A DNA stretch of 64,000 bases, from positions 5,146,001 through 5,210,000 of the forward strand of contig NZ_AP022567.1 in the NCBI RefSeq assembly GCF_010727475.1, given 5' to 3'. The translations under genes and the position numbers were made by a program. Shown one piece after another: positions 48,576 to 57,683 of the stretch. This stretch comes from Mycolicibacterium mageritense. Lineage in GTDB: Bacteria > Actinomycetota > Actinomycetes > Mycobacteriales > Mycobacteriaceae. Each line of letters begins with the position of its first letter. Within the stretch, counting starts at the first letter, position 1. Under the pieces are notes generated by a model. It did not search any database. It was not told the origin of the DNA and saw nothing but the letters and a program-made list of their open reading frames with translations.

Positions 48576-49919
48576 CTACCGGGCGGTAACCGCGGTCAGC
48601 GCACCGTCGGCCGCGGCCAGATGGAGGAACGATCCGGTCACCACGACAGGTCCGGCGTCGAGGTTCAGCGCCATCTCGACAGCGGCGCTCGGGTCGGCGA
48701 CCGCGACGGCCCGCAGCCCGCGGGCGCGGGCCTGCTCGGCCACCGCGGTCGCGGGGATGCACGGTGCGGCCGGTCCCGCAGAATCCTCGGGCAGTTGGGT
48801 GCCGACGACGCTGCCCGCGATCGAAGCGATCGCGGCGAGTACCGACTGCAGATCCTTGTCCGCCTTGGCGGCCAGCACCCACGTTGCGCGGCGCCCGGGA
48901 TAGCACGCCCGCACGGTATCGACCAGGGCGACGAGTTTGACGTTGTTGTGGGCGCCGTCGAGGATCACGTCACGGCCTGCGACGACATGACGTTCGAACC
49001 TGCCCGGCAGCCGGGCCTGGGCCAGTCCCGTGCGGATTGCCTCCGGGGTGAGTCGCCATCCGTCGCGATCGGCGAGATGTTGCGCCGCGCGCAGCGCGAG
49101 GACGGCATTGACGCCCTGGTGGCGCCCTTGCAATCCGAGCGGATAGGCCGTGCCGCCCACGTGCAGCACTGTCCCGGCCGGACCTACGCTGCACGAGATG
49201 TCGCGGGGGTCGATGATGTCGACTCGGCAGTGTTTTCGTTGTGCTGCTTGGGTTATGGTCGTCCGAACGCTGGCCTGGTGATGGCGTAGCACGATGGCGT
49301 GTCCGCCGACGGGCAGGATGCCTGCCTTGTGTGCGGCGATCTCGGCGGCAGTATCGCCCAGCAGCCTGGTGTGGTCGATGCCGATCCGGGTGATCACGGC
49401 GAGCTTGTCGGCCCGGCTGATCGTGTTGGTCGCGTCGAGCAGACCCCCGATGCCGGTTTCGATCACTGCGTAGTCCAGCCGACGCGCGGCGAACCGGCTG
49501 AAGGCGACCGCGTTGGTGGCTTCGAAGAACGTCGGTGTGCCCAGCGGTGTGGCCGCCACTGAATCGACCGCCGGGGCCAGATCCCGGACGGCGTCGATGA
49601 ACTCCGTGGGCGACACCGGGGCGCCGCAGATCTGAAAACGTTCGAGGATCGTGCGCACGTGCGGGGAGACGTGGGCGCCCACCTGGAAGCCGTGTGCCGT
49701 CAAGATGCTCGCGACGAAGGCGCTGACGGATCCCTTGCCTGCCGTGCCCGCCACGTGGACGGTGCGCACGACATCCTGTGGCGAACCCAGGCGTCTGAAG
49801 AGCGCTTCGGCGCGCGCCAGTCCCACGCTCTTGGAACCCCTCGGCAGCCGGTACAGGTAGTCGGTTGCCTCGTCGAGGGTGCCGGCTTCCGCCGGTGAGG
49901 TGACCAGCAGGTTCGTCAT
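48576..49919 (-). CDS. FolC-type folylpolyglutamate synthase/dihydrofolate synthase
   Basis: 447 residues. Mur-ligase-fold enzyme: TVHVAGTAGKGSVSAFVASIL (P-loop, about 52-72), SPHVRTILERFQI, FFEATNAVAFSRFA, VIETGIGGLLDATNTI, ITRIGIDHTRLLGDTAAEIAAHKAGI and DGAHNNVKLVALV. It adds glutamates to folates. Its place between serine/glycine and N-demethylation genes suggests a dedicated copy that keeps tetrahydrofolate for one-carbon units from glyA and sarcosine oxidase, separate from the housekeeping FolC; that is inference. Divergent from the demethylase gene with shared motifs between. Confidence 0.88.
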   Translation of the reverse strand: MTNLLVTSPAEAGTLDEATDYLYRLPRGSKSVGLARAEALFRRLGSPQDVVRTVHVAGTAGKGSVSAFVASILTAHGFQVGAHVSPHVRTILERFQICGAPVSPTEFIDAVRDLAPAVDSVAATPLGTPTFFEATNAVAFSRFAARRLDYAVIETGIGGLLDATNTISRADKLAVITRIGIDHTRLLGDTAAEIAAHKAGILPVGGHAIVLRHHQASVRTTITQAAQRKHCRVDIIDPRDISCSVGPAGTVLHVGGTAYPLGLQGRHQGVNAVLALRAAQHLADRDGWRLTPEAIRTGLAQARLPGRFERHVVAGRDVILDGAHNNVKLVALVDTVRACYPGRRATWVLAAKADKDLQSVLAAIASIAGSVVGTQLPEDSAGPAAPCIPATAVAEQARARGLRAVAVADPSAAVEMALNLDAGPVVVTGSFLHLAAADGALTAVTAR

Positions 49920-49927
49920 ACGGCAAG

Positions 49928-49964
49928 ACTAATATACCAGTCAAGATTCAGCTGATATATTAAT
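49928..49964. promoter_or_regulatory. Double cluster operator between folC-like and demethylase genes
   Basis: ACTAATATACCAGT (49928-49941) and GCTGATATATTAAT (49951-49964) are opposite-oriented copies of the motif, in the 142-bp divergent region. It could serve both genes. Confidence 0.6.
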
Positions 49965-50061
49965 GGCTCGCGCTCTTGACGATCAGTTTGTATGTGACAT
50001 ACATTACCCATATCTTGACGTGTTACAGCCCGCGTCTAACATTTCAGAAGGTCAGATCGGT

Positions 50062-52110
50062 ATGACAATGCAGCTCATCGACCCACTTCTCCAGCCGTTC
50101 CAACTGAAGAACATCACGTTGCGGAACCGGGTGGTCAGCACGTCGCACGAACCCTCGTACACCGAGGAGGGCATGCCGAAGCGGCGGTATCGCCTCTACC
50201 ACGAGGAGAAGGCCAAAGGCGGGGTGTCGCTGACCATGATGGGCGGCTCGGCGGTGGTCGCCCCGGACAGCCCCGCGGCGTTCGGCAACCTGCACCTGTA
50301 CAAGGACGAGATCGTGCCGTGGCTGCGCGAACTGGCCTACGGCGTGCACGAGAACGGTGCGGCGGTGATGTGCCAGGTGACTCACCTCGGCCGGCGCACG
50401 AGCAACTACGACGGCGACTGGCTGCCGGTGATCTTCCCGTCGCCGATCCGCGAGCCCGCCCACCGGTCGTTCCCCAAGGTCGCCGAGGAATGGGACATGG
50501 ACCGCATCGTGCAGGCCTACGCCGACGCCACGGCGCGGTGCCGCGAGGCCGGTCTCGACGGCATCGAACTCGAGGCCTACACGCACCTGCTGGACTCGTT
50601 CTGGTCGCCGCTGACCAATCATCGCGACGACGAGTACGGCGTGGGCAGCCTGGAGGACCGACTCCGCTTCCCGCTGAGGGTGATTCGTGCGGTGCGCGAA
50701 GCGGCCGGTCCGGATTTCGCGGTGGGCATCCGGATGTCGCTCGACGAGGACGAGCCGGGCGGACTGCGCTACGACGAGGGCCTCGAGATCGCCAAACGCG
50801 TAGTGGCCGAGGGCATCGACTTCATCAGCGTGATCAAGGGCTACATGGCCAGCGACGAGGCGCTTTCGCGGGTGATTCCACCGATGGGCACGCCCGTGGC
50901 GCCGCACCTGGAGTTCGCCGGGCAGGTCAAGAAGGCGTTGTCGATCCCGGTCATGCACGCCGCGCGGATCAACGACGTGGCCACGGCGCGCCACGCGATC
51001 CGCGACGGCATCATCGACCTCGTCGGGATGACCCGCGCGCACATCGCCGATCCCCACATAGTCGCGAAAATCCAAGCGGGCGAAGAAGATCGGATCCGGC
51101 CCTGCGTCGGCGCGAGCTACTGCCTCGACGAGATCTACCAGAACCGCGACGCCAAGTGCGTGCACAACGCCTCAACCGGGCGCGAAGACCGGATGCCGCA
51201 TCACGTGCCGCCGGCGACCGGCCCGGCCCGCACCGCGGTGGTGATCGGCGCGGGCCCGGCCGGGCTTGAGGCGGCGCGGGTGCTCGGCGAGCGGGGTCAC
51301 CGCGTGATCGTCTTCGAGGCGGCCGATGCGCCGGGTGGCCAGATCCGCCTCGCGTCGTCGGCGCCGCGGCGCCGCGACCTGATCAGCATCATCGATTGGC
51401 GCCTGGCCGAGTGCAAGCTGCACGACGTCGACATCCGGACCAACCACTACGCCGAGGTCGAGGAGGTGCTCGCCGAGCATCCCGACGTGGTGGTGGTCGC
51501 GACCGGCGGGGTGCCGAACACCGAATTCCTCACGGAGGGATCGAATCTGGTCACCGACGGCTGGGATGTGCTGTGCGGCGCGGTACGTCCACGCGGGCAG
51601 GTGCTGTTCTACGACGACAACGGCGGCCATCCCGGCATGGACGCGGCCGAAGTGCTGGCGCGCAGTGGTGTTCCGCTCGAGTTCGTCACTCCCGAGCGGA
51701 CCCTCGCGCCCGACGTCGGCGGGGTGAACTACCCGGGGTATTTCAAGGTGTTCGCCGAGCACGACGTCCGCGTGACGCTCAACGAGCGGCTGACCGCGGT
51801 GCGGCGCAAGGACGGTCGCCTGGAAGTGGACCTGTACAACGAGTACGCGCATGCGACGCGGCAGCGCGTGGTCGACCAGGTGGTCGTCGAACATGGCACG
51901 CTGCCGTCCGACGAGCTCTACTTCGCCTTGGTCGCCGGCTCGTCGAATCTCGGGGAGGTCGACCAGCAGGCGCTGCTCGACCTGCGGCCGCAGCAGGTCG
52001 TCCGCAATCCCGAGGGCGGCTATCAGCTCTTCCGCATCGGTGACGCGGTGGCCAGCCGCAACATCCATGCCGCGATTTACGACGCGTTCCGGCTGTGCAT
52101 CGTCCTGTAG
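50062..52110 (+). CDS. NADH:flavin oxidoreductase, candidate dimethylglycine/N-methyl demethylase (DgcA/TMADH-like)
   Basis: 682 residues from ATG 50062, with AGAAGG upstream; the frame extends to 49963 but that would cross the operator. N-terminal FMN barrel of the old-yellow-enzyme type (LLQPFQLKNITLRNRVVSTSHEP; DGIELEAYTHLLDSFWSP), then a cysteine region RPCVGASYCLD...AKCVHN, then a FAD/NAD domain (TAVVIGAGPAGLEAARVLGE; QVLFYDDNGGHPGMDAAEVLA). TMADH-type enzymes bind [4Fe-4S] with CxxCxxCx(11-12)C; here the second Cys is Ala. Next to sarcosine oxidase, demethylation of dimethylglycine or a related betaine product is likely. Confidence 0.83.
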   Translation: MTMQLIDPLLQPFQLKNITLRNRVVSTSHEPSYTEEGMPKRRYRLYHEEKAKGGVSLTMMGGSAVVAPDSPAAFGNLHLYKDEIVPWLRELAYGVHENGAAVMCQVTHLGRRTSNYDGDWLPVIFPSPIREPAHRSFPKVAEEWDMDRIVQAYADATARCREAGLDGIELEAYTHLLDSFWSPLTNHRDDEYGVGSLEDRLRFPLRVIRAVREAAGPDFAVGIRMSLDEDEPGGLRYDEGLEIAKRVVAEGIDFISVIKGYMASDEALSRVIPPMGTPVAPHLEFAGQVKKALSIPVMHAARINDVATARHAIRDGIIDLVGMTRAHIADPHIVAKIQAGEEDRIRPCVGASYCLDEIYQNRDAKCVHNASTGREDRMPHHVPPATGPARTAVVIGAGPAGLEAARVLGERGHRVIVFEAADAPGGQIRLASSAPRRRDLISIIDWRLAECKLHDVDIRTNHYAEVEEVLAEHPDVVVVATGGVPNTEFLTEGSNLVTDGWDVLCGAVRPRGQVLFYDDNGGHPGMDAAEVLARSGVPLEFVTPERTLAPDVGGVNYPGYFKVFAEHDVRVTLNERLTAVRRKDGRLEVDLYNEYAHATRQRVVDQVVVEHGTLPSDELYFALVAGSSNLGEVDQQALLDLRPQQVVRNPEGGYQLFRIGDAVASRNIHAAIYDAFRLCIVL

Positions 52111-52130
52111 CTGAGGGCCGCAGGACTACA

Positions 52131-52167
52131 ACTGATATACTAGAAACGAATAAACTGATATTGCAGA
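52131..52167. promoter_or_regulatory. Cluster operator before mscR
   Basis: ACTGATATACTAGAAAC (52131-52147) and AAACTGATATTGCAG (52153-52167), two direct copies 22 bp apart. The first shares ATATAYTAGAAACGA with the site at 42577-42591. The remaining ~125 bp before the mscR ATG is leader with no gene seen. Confidence 0.6.
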
Positions 52168-52294
52168 ATGTGTGAACAGGCGCCCGTCGCCGCACGCCGT
52201 TCTGGGCGGATCCGCTCCGGACTGCCGCCGGCCGTGGCAACCCGCGGCCGGACCCACGTCTCACAACCCACTTCACACAACAAGGAGTGTTCCC

Positions 52295-53380
52295 ATGCCA
52301 CAACAAGTTCGGGGTGTGATCGCCCGGTCGAAGGGTGCCCCGGTCGAGGTCACCAACATCGTCATCCCCGATCCCGGACCCGGTGAAGTGGTCGTCCGCG
52401 TGCAGGCGTGCGGCGTGTGCCACACGGACCTGACCTATCGCGACGGTGGCATCAACGACGAGTTCCCGTTCCTGCTCGGCCACGAGGCCGCGGGCGTGGT
52501 CGAAGAGGTCGGTGCGGGCGTGGAGTCCGTGGCGGTCGGCGACTTCGTGATCCTCAACTGGCGCGCGGTGTGCGGCCAGTGCCGGGCCTGCAAGCGCGGC
52601 CGCCCGCAGTACTGCTTCGACACGTTCAACGCCACCCAGAAGATGACCCTCGAAGACGGCACCGAACTGACGCCGGCGCTGGGCATCGGCGCGTTCGCCG
52701 AGAAGACGCTCGTCCACGCCGGGCAGTGCACCAAGGTCGATGCGAGTGCGGATCCCGCCGTGGTCGGGTTGCTGGGCTGCGGCGTGATGGCCGGCCTCGG
52801 CGCCGCGGTGAACACCGGCAACGTCTCTCGTGGCGACTCGGTCGCGGTGATCGGCTGCGGCGGCGTGGGTGATGCGGCCATCATGGGAGCGCGGCTCGCG
52901 GGAGCGGGCACCATCATCGCGATCGACCGGGATCCCCGAAAGTTGGAATGGGCCAAGGAACTCGGCGCCACCCACACGGTGAACGCCGCGGACTCCGACG
53001 CTGTCGAAGCCGTGCAGGATCTCACCGGTGGCTTCGGCGCCGATGTCGTGATCGACGCGGTCGGCCGCCCCGAGACCTGGAAGCAGGCGTTCTACGCACG
53101 CGACCTGGCCGGCACCGTGGTGCTCGTCGGCGTGCCCACCCCCGACATGACCCTGCAGATGCCGCTCATCGACTTCTTCTCCCGCGGTGGATCATTGAAG
53201 TCCTCCTGGTACGGCGACTGCCTGCCCGAACGCGACTTCCCGACGCTCGTGGACCTCTACCAGCAGGGCCGGCTGCCACTGGAGAAATTTGTCTCCGAGC
53301 GCATCAAGCTCGACGAGGTCGAGGACGCGTTCCACACCATGCACGAGGGCAAGGTGCTGCGGTCGGTGGTCGAGCTGTGA
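52295..53380 (+). CDS. mscR: S-(hydroxymethyl)mycothiol dehydrogenase (formaldehyde oxidation)
   Basis: 361 residues from ATG 52295 with AAGGAG upstream. Zinc alcohol dehydrogenase of the MscR/AdhE2 group, very close to mycobacterial Rv2259: catalytic zinc by C42 (ACGVCHTDLTYRDGG), H63/E64 (LLGHEAAG); structural zinc by C93, C96, C99, C107 (VCGQCRACKRGRPQYC); NAD motif VIGCGGVGDAAIMGA. It oxidises the spontaneous formaldehyde-mycothiol adduct to S-formylmycothiol, handling the formaldehyde freed by demethylase and sarcosine oxidase. The next gene overlaps its stop (GTGA). Confidence 0.93.
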   Translation: MPQQVRGVIARSKGAPVEVTNIVIPDPGPGEVVVRVQACGVCHTDLTYRDGGINDEFPFLLGHEAAGVVEEVGAGVESVAVGDFVILNWRAVCGQCRACKRGRPQYCFDTFNATQKMTLEDGTELTPALGIGAFAEKTLVHAGQCTKVDASADPAVVGLLGCGVMAGLGAAVNTGNVSRGDSVAVIGCGGVGDAAIMGARLAGAGTIIAIDRDPRKLEWAKELGATHTVNAADSDAVEAVQDLTGGFGADVVIDAVGRPETWKQAFYARDLAGTVVLVGVPTPDMTLQMPLIDFFSRGGSLKSSWYGDCLPERDFPTLVDLYQQGRLPLEKFVSERIKLDEVEDAFHTMHEGKVLRSVVEL

Positions 53381-54009
53381 GCGGGCCGCTGCGCATCGAC
53401 CGCGTCGTCACCTCGGGCACGTTCAGCCTCGACGGGGGCACCTGGGACGTCGACAACAACGTGTGGGTGATCGGCGACGACTCCGAGGTCGTCATCGTCG
53501 ACGCCGCGCACACCGCCCCTCAGATCGTCGAGGCGGTTGCGGGGCGCAATGTGGTGGCGGTCGTCGTGACCCACGGGCACGACGACCACGTCACGGTCGC
53601 GCCCCAACTCGCCACCGAGCTGTGTGCGCCCGTGCTGCTGCATCCCGGCGACGACATGCTGTGGAAGGCAAGCCATCCCGAAGAGAAATTCTGGAACCTC
53701 GACGCGGGTCTGCGGATCGGCGTTGCGGGCACCGAGATCGAGGTCATCCACACCCCCGGACACTCGCCCGGCTCGGTCTGCCTGCACCTGCCCGAGGCCG
53801 GCGCACTGTTCTCCGGCGACACCCTGTTCAACGGCGGACCCGGCGCCACCGGCCGTTCCTACAGCGACTTTCCCACCATCATCGACTCCATCCGGTCGTC
53901 GGTGCTGACGCTGCCGGAAGAGACCCGCGTCTACACTGGCCACGGTGACCACACCACCATCGGCACCGAAGCACCGCACCTGGCCGAGTGGATCGCGCGG
54001 GGGCACTGA
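53377..54009 (+). CDS. Metallo-beta-lactamase-fold hydrolase, probable S-formylmycothiol hydrolase
   Basis: 210 residues from GTG 53377. Metal motif VTHGHDDHVTVAP (HxHxDH, His66/His68/Asp70/His71), further ligands in TPGHSPGSVC, FSGDTLFN and YTGHGDHTTIG. It is a glyoxalase-II-like thioesterase fold and the neighbour of mscR also in M. tuberculosis (Rv2259-Rv2260). Hydrolysis of S-formylmycothiol to formate and mycothiol would complete the step before the formate dehydrogenase gene; this substrate is inferred. Confidence 0.85.
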   Translation: MSGPLRIDRVVTSGTFSLDGGTWDVDNNVWVIGDDSEVVIVDAAHTAPQIVEAVAGRNVVAVVVTHGHDDHVTVAPQLATELCAPVLLHPGDDMLWKASHPEEKFWNLDAGLRIGVAGTEIEVIHTPGHSPGSVCLHLPEAGALFSGDTLFNGGPGATGRSYSDFPTIIDSIRSSVLTLPEETRVYTGHGDHTTIGTEAPHLAEWIARGH

Positions 54010-54013
54010 ACCG

Positions 54014-56329
54014 GTGCACGGCGGCGGCCCTGGGCTCGACAAGTACCGGTTTGACGAGAACGACGTCGTCGTCACCCACGAAAAGTCCTACGCGGCTGGT
54101 GTTCCCGCGGTCCTGGTCTCGCTCAAGCGGGGCGTGGAGCAGATGGGGGCCGTGCGGACCGCGCGCACATTGGCCAGGCTGAACCAGCGCGACGGGTTCG
54201 ATTGCCCCGGGTGTGCGTGGCCCGAGACGCCGGGACACCGCAAGCACGCCGAGTTCTGTGAAAACGGCGCCAAGGCCGTGGCCGAGGAAGCCACCACCCG
54301 GCGCGTCGGCCCCGAGTTCTTTGCCGCCCACCCGGTTTCCGAACTGCTCGACCACACCGACTATTGGCTCGGTCAGCAGGGCCGGCTCACCCACCCGATG
54401 GTGCTGCGTCCCGGCTCCACGCACTACGAGCCGATCGAGTGGGATGCGGCGTTCGCGCTCATCGCCGACGAACTGCGCGCCCTGGACACCCCCGACGCCG
54501 CGGCGTTCTACACCTCGGGGCGCACCTCCAACGAGGCCGCGTTCCTCTATCAGTTGCTGATTCGCTGCTTCGGCACCAACAACATGCCGGACTGCTCCAA
54601 CATGTGCCACGAATCGTCAGGCACCGCGTTGCAAGCGAGCATCGGGATCGGCAAGGGTTCGGTGTCGGTGCCCGATCTGGAGCAGGCCGACCTGATCCTG
54701 ATCGCGGGCCAGAATCCGGGCACCAACCACCCCCGCATGCTGTCCGTGCTCGAGAAGGCGAAAGCCAACGGCGCCAAGGTGATCGCGATCAACCCGCTGC
54801 CCGAGGCCGGCCTGCTGCGGTTCAAGGATCCGCAGAAGGTACACGGTGTGGTCGGGCACGGTGTCGCGATCGCCGACGACTTCCTGCAGATCCGGGTCGG
54901 GGGAGACCAGGCCCTGTTCCAGGGGCTCGCCAAGCTCCTGCTCGAGGCCGAGGACCGCAATCCCGGCACGGTACTCGACCGGGAGTTCATCGACTCGCAC
55001 TGTGCGGGCTTCGACGACTACGCCGCGCACATCCGCGCGGTCGACCTCGACACCGTCATCGCGGCAACGGGTTTGACCCGCGCGCAACTCGACGCGACGG
55101 CGCATGCGTTGATCGGATCGTCGAAGACCGTCATCTGCTGGGCGATGGGTCTGACCCAGCAGACGCACGGTGTGGCAACCATCCAGGACGCGACGAATCT
55201 GCTGTTGCTCCAGGGCATGATCGGCAAACCCGGTGCCGGCGTATGCCCGGTGCGCGGCCACTCCAACGTGCAGGGTGACCGGACCATGGGCATCTGGGAG
55301 AAGATGCCCGACGCGTTTCTCGACGCGCTCGACGCCGAGTTCGGCATCACCAGTCCCCGTGCTCACGGCTACGACGCGGTCGATGCCATCCGGGCCATGC
55401 GTGACGGGCGGGTGTCGGTCTTCATGGCCATGGGCGGCAACTTCGTCGCCGCGACACCCGACACCGCGGTGACCGAGGCCGCGCTGCGCAACTGCTCGTT
55501 GACCGTGCAGGTGTCGACCAAGCTGAACCGTTCGCACCTGGTGACCGGGCGTACCGCGCTGATCCTGCCGTCGCTGGGACGCACGGACAAGGATGTCGCA
55601 GGCGGACGCAAACAGGTTGTCAGCGTGGAAGATTCCATGTCCGTGGTGCATCTGTCGCGGGGCAGCCTCACCCCGGCCAGCGAGCACCTCCGCAGCGAGG
55701 TCGCGGTGGTGTGCGGCCTGGCCACTGCGCTGTTCGGGCCCGAACATTCGGTGCCGTGGGCCGCGTTCGCCGCCGACTACGACCGGATCAGGGACTCGAT
55801 CTCGCGTGTGGTGCCGGGATTCGAGAATTTCAATGTCCGCGTCCGCCAGCCCGACGGTTTCGTCCTTCCGCATCCGCCCCGCGACGAGCGCCGGTTCGCG
55901 ACCGCCAGCGGCAAGGCCAACTTCGTTGTGAGCGAGCTGTATTGGTTGCCCGTGCCGGAGGGCCGGCTGATCCTGCAGACCATGCGCAGCCACGACCAGT
56001 ACAACACCACGATCTACGGTCTGGACGACCGCTACCGCGGCGTCAAAGGCGCTCGGCGGGTGGTGTTCTGCCATCCCGACGACATCTCCGCGGCCGGCTT
56101 CGCACCGGGCGATCGCGTGGACCTGGTATCGGAGTGGCCGCTGCCTGACGGCTCAGTGGAGGAGCGGCGCGCAGAGGATTTCCGGCTCGTGCCCTATCCG
56201 ACGCCACGTGGCAACGCCGCGGCGTACTACCCGGAGACCAATCCGTTGATCCCGCTCGACCACGTCGCTCGCGGCTCCAACACCCCGGTGTCCAAGGCCG
56301 TGACCATCCGCTTGGCGCGGCGCACCTGA
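54014..56329 (+). CDS. FdhF/YdeP-type molybdopterin oxidoreductase, probable formate dehydrogenase
   Basis: 771 residues from GTG 54014 (upstream starts in frame are possible). It has the molybdopterin-binding architecture of the YdeP group: FDCPGCAWPE, YTSGRTSNEAAFLYQLLIR, MPDCSNMCHESSGTAL, LILIAGQNPGTNHPRML, MGLTQQTHGVATIQDATNLLLL, GHSNVQGDRTMGIWEKMP, then the C-terminal RGNAAAYYPETNPLIPLDHVA. It lacks the N-terminal [2Fe-2S]/[4Fe-4S] extension of large formate dehydrogenases. Third gene after mscR and the hydrolase; formate to CO2 is the natural end of the chain. Confidence 0.82.
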   Translation: MHGGGPGLDKYRFDENDVVVTHEKSYAAGVPAVLVSLKRGVEQMGAVRTARTLARLNQRDGFDCPGCAWPETPGHRKHAEFCENGAKAVAEEATTRRVGPEFFAAHPVSELLDHTDYWLGQQGRLTHPMVLRPGSTHYEPIEWDAAFALIADELRALDTPDAAAFYTSGRTSNEAAFLYQLLIRCFGTNNMPDCSNMCHESSGTALQASIGIGKGSVSVPDLEQADLILIAGQNPGTNHPRMLSVLEKAKANGAKVIAINPLPEAGLLRFKDPQKVHGVVGHGVAIADDFLQIRVGGDQALFQGLAKLLLEAEDRNPGTVLDREFIDSHCAGFDDYAAHIRAVDLDTVIAATGLTRAQLDATAHALIGSSKTVICWAMGLTQQTHGVATIQDATNLLLLQGMIGKPGAGVCPVRGHSNVQGDRTMGIWEKMPDAFLDALDAEFGITSPRAHGYDAVDAIRAMRDGRVSVFMAMGGNFVAATPDTAVTEAALRNCSLTVQVSTKLNRSHLVTGRTALILPSLGRTDKDVAGGRKQVVSVEDSMSVVHLSRGSLTPASEHLRSEVAVVCGLATALFGPEHSVPWAAFAADYDRIRDSISRVVPGFENFNVRVRQPDGFVLPHPPRDERRFATASGKANFVVSELYWLPVPEGRLILQTMRSHDQYNTTIYGLDDRYRGVKGARRVVFCHPDDISAAGFAPGDRVDLVSEWPLPDGSVEERRAEDFRLVPYPTPRGNAAAYYPETNPLIPLDHVARGSNTPVSKAVTIRLARRT

Positions 56330-56333
56330 TCGG

Positions 56334-57002
56334 TCAGAACATCTTGCGGATGTCGTCCTCGAATTCGCGAACGTGAGCCTCGGCGAGCGTGCGGGCACGC
56401 TCGCCGTCACGGTCGAGGATCGCCTGCAGCACGCCGGTCTGCCCGTGGACATGGTGGTCGAGGTCGGGCAGGCGTTCGTTGGCCAGATTCCACATGCGCA
56501 AGGACAGGTCGAGGCTTTGCGCGAGGATGTCGTGCAGGTACGGGTTGTGGGCCATTCGGTGCACGGTCCGGTGCACCGTGACGTCGAGGTCGAGCAGCTT
56601 CGCCTGATCGGTGCAGGCTTCCAGGGCGTCGAGAAGCTCGCGTAACTCCAGGCGCTCTTCGTAGGTGGCCTCCGTGGCGGCCCGCTCGGCGGCCAGGCCC
56701 TCAAGGCGTTCGCGCATGTCGCACAGCGCCTCGAGGTCGGCCGGATGCAGGTCGGCGGCAAAACTGCCGCTGCGCGGGTAGACCACGACCAGCCGGCGGT
56801 ACGCGAGCCGTTTGATCGCTTCGCGTACCGGGGTACGGCCGACGCCGAGTTCCGCTGCGAGCTGCTCTTCTTCGATCGGGGCCCCCGGCGGGATTTCCAG
56901 GGACACGATCTTGTCCCGGATGGCCTCGAAGGCCCGATCGGACAGCAACGGGCTCGAACCGGGTTGTTTCGTCGACGTGCGGGTGGACCGCGCACCGGCC
57001 AT
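56334..57002 (-). CDS. FCD-type GntR regulator
   Basis: 222 residues from ATG 57002, with AGGAGG about 8 bases upstream; the GTG at 57026 is less likely. Winged helix AFEAIRDKIVSLEIPPGAPI...LAAELGVGRTPVREAIKRL (about 25-70), FCD ligand domain with the metal histidines in DVTVHRTVHRMAHNPYL and HHVHGQTGVLQAI. It stands between soxG and the convergent formate dehydrogenase gene. Closely related in its helix-turn-helix to the regulator starting at 63514. Probably senses a pathway intermediate and binds the AT-rich motif of the cluster. Confidence 0.88.
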   Translation of the reverse strand: MAGARSTRTSTKQPGSSPLLSDRAFEAIRDKIVSLEIPPGAPIEEEQLAAELGVGRTPVREAIKRLAYRRLVVVYPRSGSFAADLHPADLEALCDMRERLEGLAAERAATEATYEERLELRELLDALEACTDQAKLLDLDVTVHRTVHRMAHNPYLHDILAQSLDLSLRMWNLANERLPDLDHHVHGQTGVLQAILDRDGERARTLAEAHVREFEDDIRKMF

Positions 57003-57038
57003 CCGGTCACCTCCTGCGAGATACACAGTGCGACTGAA

Positions 57039-57050
57039 CTGAGATGTCAG
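57039..57050. promoter_or_regulatory. Weak cluster-type palindrome before the GntR gene
   Basis: CTGAGATGTCAG has the outer arms of CTGATACATCAG (42561) but not the TATATTA core. It sits 36 bp upstream of the GntR start and could allow autoregulation. Confidence 0.35.
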
Positions 57051-57092
57051 CGACTATTCGACGCTACATCAGTGAGCCGCAGGCGAGGGTAT

Positions 57093-57683
57093 CTACCAGT
57101 CGATGCCGAACTCCTCTGCGGCGTCGAGCAACCAGTCGGCCAGGTAGCCCGCGAACGACGAGCGGACCAGGATCCGGTAGTCGGTTCCGGTGTCGTCCAA
57201 CGGGATCAGCACCACGGCAGCCAGGCCGAGTATGGTCTGGGCGGCCGACCCGGGGCCGAACGCCGACGGGTGCAGATCCAGCGAGCAGCCCTTGGCGAGC
57301 ACATCGCGGGCGTGGGCGCCGCGCAGCCGCACGGTGGTGCGCTGTGCCGAGACATCCACTGCCGCACCACGATGCTCGCCGACGACGTCGCGAAGCGCGG
57401 CTTCGAGCTCCTCACCGGCGCGCGCCGTCGACGTCACCAACCACTCGTCGGGTCCGAACCAGATCACGGTGGTGTCCGAGCCTTCGGCGCACGTCGACGG
57501 CACGGTCGGCAGCGCCGTGCCGACAACGCCCGCCGCGGCGGCCCCGCCGGGTCCGGAGGGGTCGACCCACAGGTCGACCATGGCGACGAACGGCTCTTCG
57601 CTGATCGCCGTCGACTCCGGCAGCGCCGCGAATCGGGTGGCCCAACCGTGCAGGGGGCTCAGGCGGGTGAGGGTGTCAGCCAT
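57093..57683 (-). CDS. soxG: Sarcosine oxidase gamma subunit
   Basis: 196 residues, the smallest glycine-cleavage-T-like subunit of heterotetrameric sarcosine oxidase. Recognisable parts: LTRLSPLHGWATRFAALPE, TVIWFGPDEWLVTS, AAVDVSAQRTTVRLRGAHARDVLAKGCSLDLHP and TDYRILVRSSFAGYLADWLLDAA at the end. The start overlaps soxA by 8 bases. Last gene of the glyA-soxB-soxD-soxA-soxG operon. Confidence 0.92.
   Translation of the reverse strand: MADTLTRLSPLHGWATRFAALPESTAISEEPFVAMVDLWVDPSGPGGAAAAGVVGTALPTVPSTCAEGSDTTVIWFGPDEWLVTSTARAGEELEAALRDVVGEHRGAAVDVSAQRTTVRLRGAHARDVLAKGCSLDLHPSAFGPGSAAQTILGLAAVVLIPLDDTGTDYRILVRSSFAGYLADWLLDAAEEFGIDW

Noticed and set aside
52168..52386. 72-residue frame starting inside the mscR leader
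   Set aside because: It overlaps the mscR coding start in another frame, has no ribosome site and begins within the operator region.
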